Assembly: GCA_041649015.1 (NCBI GenBank)
Contig: JBAZNU010000010.1
Coordinates: 5,110-69,109 of the forward strand
Direction: 5' to 3'
DNA: 64,000 bases
Source of the DNA: Ignavibacteria bacterium
Lineage (GTDB): Bacteria > Bacteroidota > Ignavibacteria > Tepidaquicellales > Tepidaquicellaceae
In this document: in pieces, positions 45,853 to 54,679 of the stretch
Numbering within the stretch: the stretch's first letter is position 1
Layout of the letters: the number at the start of each line of letters is the position of its first letter
Notes under the pieces: generated by a model
Database searches by the model: none
What the model saw: the letters and a program-made list of their open reading frames with translations, nothing else
Told to the model about the DNA's origin: nothing
Program-made: the position numbers and the translations under genes

Positions 45853-46107
45853 TTATTCTACCGGTAGTACGTTAAGAATTTTTCTTCCCTGTTTATCGGT
45901 GAATTTTACCTTGCCGTCAATTAAAGCAAAAATTGTGTAATCCTTACCGAGGCCAACGTTTTTTCCAGGAATGAATTTTGTTCCTCTTTGTCTGACAAGA
46001 ATATTTCCTGCTTTAACAACTTCTCCGCCGAACTTTTTAACACCGAGTCTCTGAGAGTTTGAATCGCGGCCGTTTTTAGAGCTGCCTAATCCTTTTTTAT
46101 GTGCCAT
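45853..46107 (-). CDS. rpmA: 50S ribosomal protein L27
   Basis: An 84-residue L27. MAHKKGLGSSKNGRDSNSQRLGVKKFGGE, GNILVRQRGTKFIPGKNVG and IFALIDGKVKF are classic. The start MAHKKG shows that no N-terminal leader has to be cleaved, unlike in Firmicutes. It is the second gene of the standard rplU-rpmA pair, 13 bases after rplU. Confidence 0.97.
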   Translation of the reverse strand: MAHKKGLGSSKNGRDSNSQRLGVKKFGGEVVKAGNILVRQRGTKFIPGKNVGLGKDYTIFALIDGKVKFTDKQGRKILNVLPVE

Positions 46108-46120
46108 AACTTATAATTTA

Positions 46121-46429
46121 TTAATTTATTTTATCAATTTGAACTTTTGTGTACTGTTGTTTATGACCTTTTCTAACCTTATAGCCTTTTCTTCTTTTCT
46201 TTTTGAAAACGATAATCTTTTCATCTTTTACATGGTCTAAAATTGTAGCTTCAACGTTATGATTCAACATAGGAGTTCCTACTTCGATAGCTTTAGCGTC
46301 GGGGGAAAAAATAAGAACCTTGTCAAAATTAACTTTAGCACCTTTTTCACCTGAAACTTTAGGTATAAATAGAGTCTGTTTTTCCTGAACCTTGTATTGT
46401 GAGCCTTTTATGTCAACGATTGCAAACAT
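46121..46429 (-). CDS. rplU: 50S ribosomal protein L21
   Basis: A 102-residue L21 starting FAIVDIKGSQYKVQEKQTLFIPK and ending with KKKRRKGYKVRKGHKQQYTKVQI, which is the rRNA-binding tail. It is first in the rplU-rpmA operon. Confidence 0.97.
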   Translation of the reverse strand: MFAIVDIKGSQYKVQEKQTLFIPKVSGEKGAKVNFDKVLIFSPDAKAIEVGTPMLNHNVEATILDHVKDEKIIVFKKKRRKGYKVRKGHKQQYTKVQIDKIN

Positions 46430-46603
46430 TTTTCGATATTATGATTTATAAAACATTCAATATAACAATTTTAGACCTTAATTTCAAAACATATATAAAT
46501 CCCCGTATAATAAAAATAAAGAATCAAAATCTTTAGTAAATGGAAATTAATTCCAAAAATCGAGATATTTATCGGCAATCATAAATTTTAAACATAAATA
46601 AGC

Positions 46604-47446
46604 ATGAACGGTAAATATGTAGTAAGAAATGCAGCATTACACGAGTTGAGTATTTTTACGGATTATGCGAGAAAAGAGGGCTGGAATCCGGGTTTGAATG
46701 ACATAATGTCATTTTGGGAATCAGATAATAGGGGTTTTTTCGTCGGTCTACTCGATAACACTCCAATAGCAACGATTTCATGCGTGAAATATGACGATAA
46801 TTTTGCTTTTATGGGATTTTATATAGTCCGCAGTGAATACAGAGAACATGGGTATGGGATAAAAATCTGGGACAATGCACTCGAGTACGCATGCGATATC
46901 AATATTGGATTAGATGGTGTACTTGCACAGCAACAAAACTATGAAAGGTCGGGCTTTAAACTGGCGTATAAAAACATTAGGTTTGAAGGATTGAATAATG
47001 TTGTTTCGGGTTTCGATAAAACTGTTGATTTTGATGAGAGTTTATTCGATGAACTAAACTCTTATGACAACAAACATTTTCTATCTGACAGGAGAGGTTT
47101 TTTAAAAGTCTGGTTCAAGAATGCAAAAGCGGTTAAAGTGAAATTACACGGAAGCAAAGCAACAGGTTTTGGAGTAATCAGGGAATGTTTCAGCGGTTAT
47201 AAGATAGGACCCGTATTTGCTGACGACAAAAATACAGCTGAAGCAATAATTACTGACCTGTTAAAATCCATACCCATAGGTGAAAAGTTCTATCTTGATG
47301 TACCGGCTGTTAACAAGCGAGCCATTAGAATATGTGAAAAGATGTACATGAAAAAAGTATTTGAAACAGTGAGGATGTACAACAAGTACATTCCGGATGT
47401 ACCTGTTAATAACGTATTTGGTGTTACAACGTTTGAGCTTGGTTAA
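46604..47446 (+). CDS. GNAT N-acetyltransferase with C-terminal Acetyltransf_18-type domain
   Basis: A 280-residue protein with two acetyltransferase-like halves. The N-terminal half (about residues 1-140) is a GNAT domain with the acetyl-CoA loop region YREHGYGIKIWDNALEYA. The C-terminal half (about 150-280) shows VIRECFSGYKIGPVFADD and FYLDVPAVNKRAIRICEKMYMKK, which suits Acetyltransf_18. Substrate unknown; similar proteins in environmental bacteria are uncharacterised. It stands alone between divergent genes. Confidence 0.8.
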   Translation: MNGKYVVRNAALHELSIFTDYARKEGWNPGLNDIMSFWESDNRGFFVGLLDNTPIATISCVKYDDNFAFMGFYIVRSEYREHGYGIKIWDNALEYACDINIGLDGVLAQQQNYERSGFKLAYKNIRFEGLNNVVSGFDKTVDFDESLFDELNSYDNKHFLSDRRGFLKVWFKNAKAVKVKLHGSKATGFGVIRECFSGYKIGPVFADDKNTAEAIITDLLKSIPIGEKFYLDVPAVNKRAIRICEKMYMKKVFETVRMYNKYIPDVPVNNVFGVTTFELG

Positions 47447-47459
47447 ATTTAAAACTATT

Positions 47460-48086
47460 CTACAGCAATTTCAAAGAAATAATACCTTCGTAAATAAGCT
47501 GAACAGCTATAGCGAGTATGAAGAATCCCATTATCCTGCTAAGAACGCCAATACCCGTATTACCGAGAATCTTAAAAAGTTTAGTAGATAGAATCAGCAG
47601 AACATAAACGATAACGCCTATTAAAAAAATACCTATACAAAATCCAAGGTAGTAATCGATAGAAGTGATTGACTTTGCGGATGTTAGACCGATAGCAGCA
47701 CCAATAGAGCCGGGACCGCTGAGGACGGGCATAGCCATAGGAGTGAATGAAATATCCTGCTTTTCATTCAGTTCCCGGGTTTCATCTGTTGAAAGCTTAC
47801 TCTTATTCGTGACCATTTCCCAGGCTGTATGCGCAACAATCAAACCACCGGCTACTTTAAGCACAGCGAGGTTTATATTGAAAAATTCAAGAAGAAGTTT
47901 ACCCATAAAAAGAAATACTACAAGGATAGCAATGACGCTTATCGCTGTTTTTAGTGACATTTGTCTCCGGTACGCTTCGTCGCTGTTAGCAGTTAAAGTG
48001 CAGAAAAGCGGAACACCGCCAACAGGATTTACGAGCGGGAACAGAGTTATAAAAGCTATCGAAGCAGAATGTAAAAATACTTCCAT
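47460..48086 (-). CDS. MarC family integral membrane protein
   Basis: A 208-residue protein with six helices. FITLFPLVNPVGGVPLF at the start, a duplicated-half layout and MAMPVLSGPGSIGAAIGLT identify the MarC/UPF0056 family. Function is unknown; the name came from the mar region of Escherichia coli, and a role in drug resistance is not supported. Confidence 0.93.
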   Translation of the reverse strand: MEVFLHSASIAFITLFPLVNPVGGVPLFCTLTANSDEAYRRQMSLKTAISVIAILVVFLFMGKLLLEFFNINLAVLKVAGGLIVAHTAWEMVTNKSKLSTDETRELNEKQDISFTPMAMPVLSGPGSIGAAIGLTSAKSITSIDYYLGFCIGIFLIGVIVYVLLILSTKLFKILGNTGIGVLSRIMGFFILAIAVQLIYEGIISLKLL

Positions 48087-48166
48087 AAGATTTTCAATTT
48101 ATAAACAAATAATATACCAAAAATACTAATAAGATTTGAGTTAGAATATAATTAATCACATTAAGA

Positions 48167-48727
48167 TTAATTAACAGAGGGGTCGACGGGGAAGCTTGCA
48201 ATAGTGTTGTACTCACCGCCCATTCTTTTAAGAGTTTCAGCCCAGATTTTATCGGGTTCTAAGTCGAAAATTAGGTCAGCCTCTGATTCAGTTACAATCC
48301 ATGTATTTCCCCGAAGTTCGCCGTCAAGCTGTCCGGCACTCCATCCTGAATATCCGAGAAAGAAAATAAAGTCACGAGGATTCAGACTACCTGATTCAGC
48401 GAGAAGTTTAAGCGTATTAAAATTTCCTCCCCAGAAAATACCATCACAAATCTCAAGACCTCCTTCGATAATATCACCCGCTCTATGAATGAAATTAACA
48501 ATCTCAGTTTCTACAGGACCACCGAGCATTACCTTTGCATCAAATTCGGGAAAGTCTTCGACTAATTCACTTAGTTTTCCTTCAACCGGTCTGTTTATAA
48601 CAAATCCCAGAGAACCGTTTTCGTTATATTCAGTCAAGACTATAACGGTTCGTGAAAAGAAATCCGACAAATGAGGTGCGGAGATTAATATTTTTCCTGC
48701 ATCAACTTTTGATTCTTTATGTCCCAT
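48167..48727 (-). CDS. YqgE/AlgH family protein
   Basis: A 186-residue protein. GKILISAPHLSDFFSRTVIVL, GSLGFVINRPVEGKL, MLGGPVETEIVNFIHR and FLGYSGWSAGQLDGEL are the hallmarks of UPF0301. AlgH was first linked to alginate control in Pseudomonas; the biochemical role is unknown. Confidence 0.93.
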   Translation of the reverse strand: MGHKESKVDAGKILISAPHLSDFFSRTVIVLTEYNENGSLGFVINRPVEGKLSELVEDFPEFDAKVMLGGPVETEIVNFIHRAGDIIEGGLEICDGIFWGGNFNTLKLLAESGSLNPRDFIFFLGYSGWSAGQLDGELRGNTWIVTESEADLIFDLEPDKIWAETLKRMGGEYNTIASFPVDPSVN

Positions 48728-48919
48728 GCATTAATATATTAAAAAAACTTTAATTTCTGAATGTAATAAAACAGGTATTTTAATGGTATTTCAAAAAGTT
48801 AGATGTTTTGAAGCCGCTAATTTCTGATGCTGTTTTAGATTTTAAAAGTTAATTTAAATAGCTAAATTACCAATTAAACAATTTCTCCATAAATATAATA
48901 AATAAAATTAATCGTTTTA

Positions 48920-49768
48920 ATGCCCAATGACAAAATAAACGATAGACTTAAGAAAATTAAGCTTATCGTATCAGATGTTGACGGATCGATAGCAGACAGC
49001 CAGAATGAGTTAGGTGAAGAAACAAAAGACCTTGTAAAAAAACTTGCGGCAAAAGACGTTAAAATCACATTCGCAACCCAAAGAATTCACTCATCGGTAA
49101 CCGGTTTTGCTGAAGAACTTGGTATTGACATACCTATAATTTCAATAAACGGGGCACTCATAAAAGACATTAAAGGCAATATACTTTCCAAATCTATTGT
49201 AGATCCAAAAATTGTTAAAAAGGCAATGGATTTTGCCGAAAAGTATTTTGTTAGAATAGCTCTGGTACATGAGGATGAGATTGTCTTTACTGAAAGCAAT
49301 TCAGTACTTCGAGACTTTATGTACAGGCTCGGTGCAGATTACAGGCTTGTAGATTCATACGATAAATACACCGACAACATTCTTGAGATAATAATGATGG
49401 GAAATGAAAAAAGTGTTGTACGGTATATACAGAAGAAAATAAATTTTCCATGGAAGTTGTTTCACACTGCAAAATATTTCCGTTCGAGTTCAAAACTTGG
49501 AGTTTATCATCTTGAAGTCAGAAAATCCGGGACATCGAAGAAAACGGGAATTCACAAGCTTGTTAAACATCTTGGTTATCATAAGAACCAGGTTGCTGTG
49601 ATAGGGGACTGGTTCAACGACCGGGTTCTATTCGAATACGGCGGATTCAACGTTGCACTTCAGAATGCAGTTGCAGAATTGAAGTTGATGGCTGATTATG
49701 TAACCGAGAAAACGAATGATGAAGACGGGGTAGCTGAGTTTCTTAAAATGGTTTACGATTCAAAATAA
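48920..49768 (+). CDS. HAD-superfamily Cof-type phosphatase
   Basis: A 282-residue HAD hydrolase. Motif I is VSDVDGSIADS (nucleophile Asp and acid Asp), followed by a capped region and the late VAVIGDWFNDRVLFEY, where Asp/Asn stands in the GDxxND motif. MADYVTEKTNDEDGVAEFL is the usual Cof tail. Expected substrates are sugar phosphates or phosphorylated cofactors. It lies 17 bases upstream of the FTCD gene. Confidence 0.9.
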   Translation: MPNDKINDRLKKIKLIVSDVDGSIADSQNELGEETKDLVKKLAAKDVKITFATQRIHSSVTGFAEELGIDIPIISINGALIKDIKGNILSKSIVDPKIVKKAMDFAEKYFVRIALVHEDEIVFTESNSVLRDFMYRLGADYRLVDSYDKYTDNILEIIMMGNEKSVVRYIQKKINFPWKLFHTAKYFRSSSKLGVYHLEVRKSGTSKKTGIHKLVKHLGYHKNQVAVIGDWFNDRVLFEYGGFNVALQNAVAELKLMADYVTEKTNDEDGVAEFLKMVYDSK

Positions 49769-49785
49769 ATATAATTATATTTTAA

Positions 49786-51405
49786 ATGAGAAAGATTGTA
49801 GAATGCGTTCCGAATATCTCAGAAGGGCGCAATCAAAGCATTATAGATGCTTGTGCAGAATCTGTACGCAAGGTAAAAGGAGTTAAACTTCTTGATGTTG
49901 ACCCGGGAAAATCGACAAACAGAACAGTGTTCACTTTTGTAGGTGACCCCGAATCTGTTGTAGAAGCTGCTTTTCAATTCGCTAAGACAGCGTTTGAACT
50001 GATTGATATGACGCAGCATTTCGGTGAGCATCCGAGAATGGGAGCAGTTGATGTATGTCCATTCGTTCCTGTGGCAAACGTCAGCATAGAGGAATGTATA
50101 GATTGCTCAAAGAAATACGGCGAACGAGTAGGGAAAGAACTTGGTATTCCTGTGTATCTATACGAAGAAGCTTCTTCAAACCCTGCACGCAAGATGCTGA
50201 AGCAGATTCGTTCAGGTGAATATGAAGGTATTAAAGATAAAATCTATAAACCCGAATGGAAACCGGATTTCGGTCCGCAGGAGTTTATTCCTAAATCCGG
50301 TGCAACAGTAACCGGTGTAAGATTCTTCCTGATAGCTTATAACGTAAATATTCTTGGTACAAAAGAGCAGGCACACAGGATAGCGCTTAACATACGCGAA
50401 CAGGGCAGGAGTGATAATGAACCGGGAAGATTGAGTGCCGTTAAAGCGATAGGCTGGTACGTGAACGAATACAACATGGCACAGGTTTCTATGAATCTTG
50501 ACAACTTTAAAATTACTCCCCCGCATGTTGCTTTTGAAGAATGCGTAAAGGATGCAAAAGAACTTAACATCGCCGCAGCAGGAAGCGAGCTTGTTGGTTT
50601 AATACCTCTTGAAGCAATGCTTATGGCTGCTGAGTATTACATAGAAAGGGAAAATCTTTTTATTCTTGATGAAAAACAGAAAATTAGACTTGTTATTGAA
50701 CGGATGGGACTTTCTTCAATTTCACAGTTTATTCCTGAAAAGAGAATTATAGAATACATGCTTGATGAAGAAGTTAATGAACCTCTCGCAAACATGACAG
50801 TCCGAGACTTTACTGAGCTTGTTGGTGCAAGAACCTCGGCTCCGGGCGGAGGAAGTGTCTCAGCACTTGCGGCATCGCTCGGTGCAGGTCTTGGTGCAAT
50901 GATGGGATGGATGAGTTACGGCAGCAAGAAGTTTGAGCATATCGATTCAAAGATGAGGAAATTTATACCGCCTTTGCATTTTGCAATGAAGCAGTTGATA
51001 TTAATGATTGACGCTGATACGAACGCATTTAATGATTACATGAATGCGATGAGATTGCCTAAAAACACCGAGGAAGAGAAAAGAGCGAGGAATCAAATGA
51101 TGCAGGATGGACTTAAGAAAGCTGTAGAAGTACCTTTAAAAGTGATGAGAACTGCGGACGGGTGCTGGGATTCCATGAAAGAAATGGCTAAGTATGGAAA
51201 TCTTTCTTCTGCTTCAGACCTTGAGGTTGGAGCGAAGTGTCTCGAAACCGGAATATGGGGTGCCTTCAAAAACGTAAAAATAAATTTACCCCAGATTCAG
51301 GATGAGGATTATAAATCAGAAGTATTGAATGAGGGAAATGAAATTCTCGATAGAGCAGTAAAAAATCTGAAACAGGTTGAAAGGCTGCTTGAAAAGAGAG
51401 TCTGA
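49786..51405 (+). CDS. ftcD: Bifunctional glutamate formimidoyltransferase/formimidoyl-THF cyclodeaminase
   Basis: A 539-residue fusion. The formiminotransferase half (about residues 1-300) has VECVPNISEGRN, GEHPRMGAVDVCPFVPV and YEEASSNPARK. The cyclodeaminase half (about 335-539) begins with ARTSAPGGGSVSALAASLGAGLGAMM and has a helical core. Together they transfer the formimino group from N-formimino-glutamate to THF and release ammonia, part of histidine degradation. No other hut gene lies near. Length and fusion match the vertebrate-type FTCD and several bacterial copies. Confidence 0.94.
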   Translation: MRKIVECVPNISEGRNQSIIDACAESVRKVKGVKLLDVDPGKSTNRTVFTFVGDPESVVEAAFQFAKTAFELIDMTQHFGEHPRMGAVDVCPFVPVANVSIEECIDCSKKYGERVGKELGIPVYLYEEASSNPARKMLKQIRSGEYEGIKDKIYKPEWKPDFGPQEFIPKSGATVTGVRFFLIAYNVNILGTKEQAHRIALNIREQGRSDNEPGRLSAVKAIGWYVNEYNMAQVSMNLDNFKITPPHVAFEECVKDAKELNIAAAGSELVGLIPLEAMLMAAEYYIERENLFILDEKQKIRLVIERMGLSSISQFIPEKRIIEYMLDEEVNEPLANMTVRDFTELVGARTSAPGGGSVSALAASLGAGLGAMMGWMSYGSKKFEHIDSKMRKFIPPLHFAMKQLILMIDADTNAFNDYMNAMRLPKNTEEEKRARNQMMQDGLKKAVEVPLKVMRTADGCWDSMKEMAKYGNLSSASDLEVGAKCLETGIWGAFKNVKINLPQIQDEDYKSEVLNEGNEILDRAVKNLKQVERLLEKRV

Positions 51406-51411
51406 TTCCAG

Positions 51412-52050
51412 TTAAGCATTAGTAAAAAATTCTTTTCCGTCGAGACTGTGATGTCTAATCACTCCAGCCCGGACTAAATTTACGAGTGTTCTTCCCGCTC
51501 GTCTTTCGGAAATATTTGCTAATTTCTTAAATTCCTTAACCGAAATTTTGTCATATTCTTCCAGATACTTTAAAAGTATCTTTTCTGCATCACCAAGATT
51601 AATCACAAGCGGAGAATTGTCGAAATTTGAGAATTTTAGTATGCTTGCTGTTTCTTTTGATGCGATTATAGATTTGTCCTTATACCTGATATAAACCCTT
51701 GCAGATTTCTTATCATTTTCATCAATGAGTTTATGCGGCTTTTTGTTGCTCTCGGGTATTATAATCACAACTACATCTTTCGACTTAACTGGTACTATTT
51801 CAGTAGAATATTTTATTTCGGGTTCACAGTAAAACCTTGCAGCAGTTTCAATAAGGTCAAGTTCAGATTTTTCGCTTTCCACTCCGGATATGGATTTATC
51901 ATCATCTACTCCAAAAAGAATATATCCGCCCTTGGTATTCGCAAAAGCAATCATTTCTTTTGCAATTTTCCGTGAGGTTGAAAATTTTCTTTTAAATTCA
52001 ACGGTCTCGCTTTCGCCGTCTTCAATGAGAGTAAATATATCCAGAACCAT
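51412..52050 (-). CDS. AlbA_2/Schlafen-like domain protein with winged-helix tail
   Basis: A 212-residue protein. The AlbA_2 domain (about residues 1-135) has SETVEFKRKFSTSRKIAKEMIAFANTKGG with the conserved EFK and AFANxxGG, then GVDDDKSISGV. The C-terminal part (about 150-210) looks like a winged helix (KISVKEFKKLANISERRAGRTL). Family members act as putative ATP-dependent transcription regulators; some related domains occur in defence proteins. A DNA-binding regulator is the best reading. It is 12 bases upstream of ruvX on the same strand. Confidence 0.82.
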   Translation of the reverse strand: MVLDIFTLIEDGESETVEFKRKFSTSRKIAKEMIAFANTKGGYILFGVDDDKSISGVESEKSELDLIETAARFYCEPEIKYSTEIVPVKSKDVVVIIIPESNKKPHKLIDENDKKSARVYIRYKDKSIIASKETASILKFSNFDNSPLVINLGDAEKILLKYLEEYDKISVKEFKKLANISERRAGRTLVNLVRAGVIRHHSLDGKEFFTNA

Positions 52051-52062
52051 GTTGTGTGAGGT

Positions 52063-52494
52063 TTAAGAGACAGAATCGATATAATCCTGAAGAATTATTT
52101 GTGCCGATATAGAATCAACGAGACCTTTATTCTGTCTTTTCTTCTTGCTTAATCCTGAACTTTCGAGGTTGTATGAGGCAAGACTGCTTGTAAGCCTTTC
52201 ATCGAAAAAAATAAGTTCAGCATCGAGAGAGTTTTTACTGAGCAAAGATGAAAGTTTTTCTCTGAAAGATTCTACATCTTCAGTTGAATGCGTTTTTTCT
52301 GAGTTAAATCTCAGCGGATAACCAATAACAATCTTTGAAATGCTTTCTTTCCTTATTAATTCCAGGAGCTTATCAAAAAATTTATTATCATTTAATAAAT
52401 GATCACGCTGGAATGCGTATTTCTTCGAATTATCGCTAACAGAAATACCAACTCGCTTCAAACCGTAATCGATACCCAGGTACTTTGTTTCCAA
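52063..52494 (-). CDS. ruvX: Putative Holliday junction resolvase RuvX/YqgF
   Basis: A 143-residue RNase H-like nuclease. YLGIDYGLKRVGISVSD carries the first Asp, VIGYPLRFNSEKTHSTEDVESF the second site, FFDERLTSSLASYNL the conserved Glu, and GLVDSISAQIILQDYID the last Asp. The family also acts in 16S rRNA 5'-end processing. It is followed by the HU-like gene 8 bases away. Confidence 0.92.
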   Translation of the reverse strand: METKYLGIDYGLKRVGISVSDNSKKYAFQRDHLLNDNKFFDKLLELIRKESISKIVIGYPLRFNSEKTHSTEDVESFREKLSSLLSKNSLDAELIFFDERLTSSLASYNLESSGLSKKKRQNKGLVDSISAQIILQDYIDSVS

Positions 52495-52502
52495 TTATGC
52501 AG

Positions 52503-52871
52503 CTATTCGCTTTTATCCGTTTCGTAAGGTTCTTTTAAAAAATTCTTTATCAACCGTCCCGGTCTGAAAAGAATTTTTCTTCTTCCCGGTACGTAAACAA
52601 ACTCGCCGGTAATCAGATTTCTTGCTTTTGGTTTCGGCTTTGTACTTTTAACCTCAAAAATTCCGAAATCTCTTATCTCAAGCCTTACGAATGGCTTGGC
52701 TTCGGTTATAAGTTCTCTTAATGACTCTATTAGAGTGTCCACGATTAACTTCTTAGTTATTTTTTTCCCAAGAAGTTTATCTTCAAGTTTGCGTTCAATA
52801 TCTTTACGCGTTTTTGTTGGTACCCTTTCTTTCTTTTTTCTCAAAGGTTTAGAGTTTCCGTTTGTCTCCAT
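52503..52871 (-). CDS. HU/IHF-family DNA-binding protein with N-terminal extension
   Basis: A 122-residue HU-like protein. A Lys/Arg-rich tail of about 20 residues (LRKKKERVPTKTRKD) precedes the core. The core is KKLIVDTLIESLREL helix, FVRLEIRDFGIFEVKS strand and a long arm (KPKPKARNLITGEFVYVPGRR). The canonical RNPxTG arm motif here reads RNLITG, so the Pro that intercalates in DNA is replaced by Leu. Its ATG overlaps the TAA of pgsA by 1 base (TAATG), with AGGAGA 6 bases upstream. Confidence 0.88.
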   Translation of the reverse strand: METNGNSKPLRKKKERVPTKTRKDIERKLEDKLLGKKITKKLIVDTLIESLRELITEAKPFVRLEIRDFGIFEVKSTKPKPKARNLITGEFVYVPGRRKILFRPGRLIKNFLKEPYETDKSE

Positions 52872-53449
52872 TACGCATCTCCTATTATTTTGTAAAATCT
52901 TCTAAAATAAAGATATAAAGAATAAATTATTAAAAATACAGATATATAGTAAAGATAACTGATTGCTTTTTTTAAAAGTTCAAAATTTTCATAGTTAAAA
53001 ACTGCTAATAACACTATAATTCCGATGCTGAACACAGCAAGTTTTCCAGGATAATTTGACATCAACACAATCTTGCTTTTTGATTTTAGATAGAGCCCAA
53101 AAACAAGTATCAGAACATCTCTTGCAACAACTACAATAAAGAACCATGTTTCAAGCCTTCCCTGAAAGAAAAGAATAATTGCTATGCTTACCACTGCTAT
53201 CTTATCAGCAAGCGGGTCGATTATTTTACCAAGTTCAGAAACTTGATTTAATTTTCGTGCAAGGTATCCGTCTAAAAGGTCGGATATGTACATTGCAATT
53301 AATAAAGCTGCAATTATGTTTGTGTTATTGTGATTCTGGTTAATAAGAAAATAAATTACGGGAATTACAAGAATTATCCGCAATAAAGATATTTGATTTG
53401 ATATGTAAAAAAACTCTTTATTCAATACATTAATTATATGTTTAAACAA
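52871..53449 (-). CDS. pgsA: CDP-diacylglycerol-glycerol-3-phosphate 3-phosphatidyltransferase-like
   Basis: A 192-residue membrane enzyme with about six helices and the CDP-alcohol phosphotransferase motif DLLDGYLARKLNQVSELGKIIDPLADK (all conserved Asp/Gly/Ala/Arg present). PgsA makes phosphatidylglycerol phosphate, first step to PG and cardiolipin. The alternative is another CDP-alcohol transferase; the length and RILLVIP-type start favour PgsA. It is upstream of the HU-like gene and overlaps it. Confidence 0.88.
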   Translation of the reverse strand: MFKHIINVLNKEFFYISNQISLLRIILVIPVIYFLINQNHNNTNIIAALLIAMYISDLLDGYLARKLNQVSELGKIIDPLADKIAVVSIAIILFFQGRLETWFFIVVVARDVLILVFGLYLKSKSKIVLMSNYPGKLAVFSIGIIVLLAVFNYENFELLKKAISYLYYISVFLIIYSLYLYFRRFYKIIGDA

Positions 53450-53536
53450 TCCAATTGTTAAAGTAATAAATTTTAAATTTAATTAAACTATATTACTTTA
53501 TTAAAAAACAATTTAATTTGAATCAATAAAACTGAT

Positions 53537-54676
53537 ATGAACGTTTATCTTGATAATGCAGCTTCAACTAAAACTGATGAGAGGGTGCTGGAAGCTATGC
53601 TGCCTTACTTGAAAGAACATTATGGGAATCCTTCTTCGACTCATCGGCAAGGGAAATTACTAAAAGTTTTAATCGAAGAATCAAGAGAAGCTATTGCAGA
53701 TTTCTTTGGCACCAAACCTAAAGAAATATTTTTTACAAGCGGCGGTACGGAATCGAATAATTTTGCGATTAAAGGACTTGCATTCATAAACGGAAAAGGT
53801 AGTCATTACATTACATCGTCAACAGAACATCCCGCAGTTCTTGACACTTTCACATATCTGCGGAAATTTGGTTATGATACAGAAATAATAAAACCAAACT
53901 CTGAAGGATTAATAACGAGAGAAATCCTCGAACCGCATTTAAAAGAGAACACAAAACTCGTTTCTGTCATGCACGCCAACAATGAAACGGGTACAGTAAA
54001 TGATATAAGGTCTATATCCGAATTGTGTAAAAGTTTTGGAGCCGCTTTTCACAGCGACACTGTACAAAGTGTGGGTAAAACTTCAGTTAAGCCAAAAGAA
54101 CTTGGGATTGATTTTCTAACTGTTTCAGCGCATAAAATTTACGGACCAAAAGGAGTAGGGATTCTGTTTGTTGATGAGAGCCTGAAGATTGATAAATATT
54201 TTCATGGAGGCGGGCAGGAAAGGAACATGCGCGGGGGTACTGAAAACGCTGCCGGTATAGCTGGGCTTAAAAAGGCAATTGAAATACTAAAAGAATCGAT
54301 GCAGGGGGATATAATTCATTACGGAAATTTGAAGAATTTATTCCTGAAAGAACTTGATAATAATTTCAAAGATAAATACAGGATAAACGGAAGCAGGGAA
54401 AATACACTTAATAATATTGTTAATGTTTCATTCTTGCCGGATAAGATTAACGTACCATCGGGAATGCTGACAATTATGCTCGACTTGAAGGAAGTCTCTG
54501 TCTCGGGTGGTTCTGCATGTTCGTCGGGTTCGGTGAAACCTTCGAATGTGCTGCTTGATCTCGGTGTTGACGAAAGAACTGCCCTCTCATCTATAAGGGT
54601 TTCTTTCGGAAGGTTTAACACTGAAAAAGATGTTCAGACTCTTGTAAAGGCTTTGAAGGAGATACTTATAAAATAA
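53537..54676 (+). CDS. Cysteine desulfurase, NifS/IscS family
   Basis: A 379-residue PLP enzyme. YLDNAASTKTDERVLEAM opens it, EHPAVLDT and MHANNETGTVNDI are typical, the Schiff-base Lys is in SAHKIYGPKGVGI, and the catalytic Cys is in SGGSACSSGSVKPSNVL. It supplies sulfur for Fe-S clusters or tRNA thiolation. No isc/suf partner adjoins, so it may serve tRNA or general sulfur transfer. Confidence 0.94.
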   Translation: MNVYLDNAASTKTDERVLEAMLPYLKEHYGNPSSTHRQGKLLKVLIEESREAIADFFGTKPKEIFFTSGGTESNNFAIKGLAFINGKGSHYITSSTEHPAVLDTFTYLRKFGYDTEIIKPNSEGLITREILEPHLKENTKLVSVMHANNETGTVNDIRSISELCKSFGAAFHSDTVQSVGKTSVKPKELGIDFLTVSAHKIYGPKGVGILFVDESLKIDKYFHGGGQERNMRGGTENAAGIAGLKKAIEILKESMQGDIIHYGNLKNLFLKELDNNFKDKYRINGSRENTLNNIVNVSFLPDKINVPSGMLTIMLDLKEVSVSGGSACSSGSVKPSNVLLDLGVDERTALSSIRVSFGRFNTEKDVQTLVKALKEILIK

Positions 54677-54679
54677 GTA

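Noticed and set aside
51412..52050. AlbA_2/Schlafen-like protein as a defence gene
   Set aside because: It has only the regulator-like two-domain form, sits in a housekeeping run and lacks a nuclease or effector partner.
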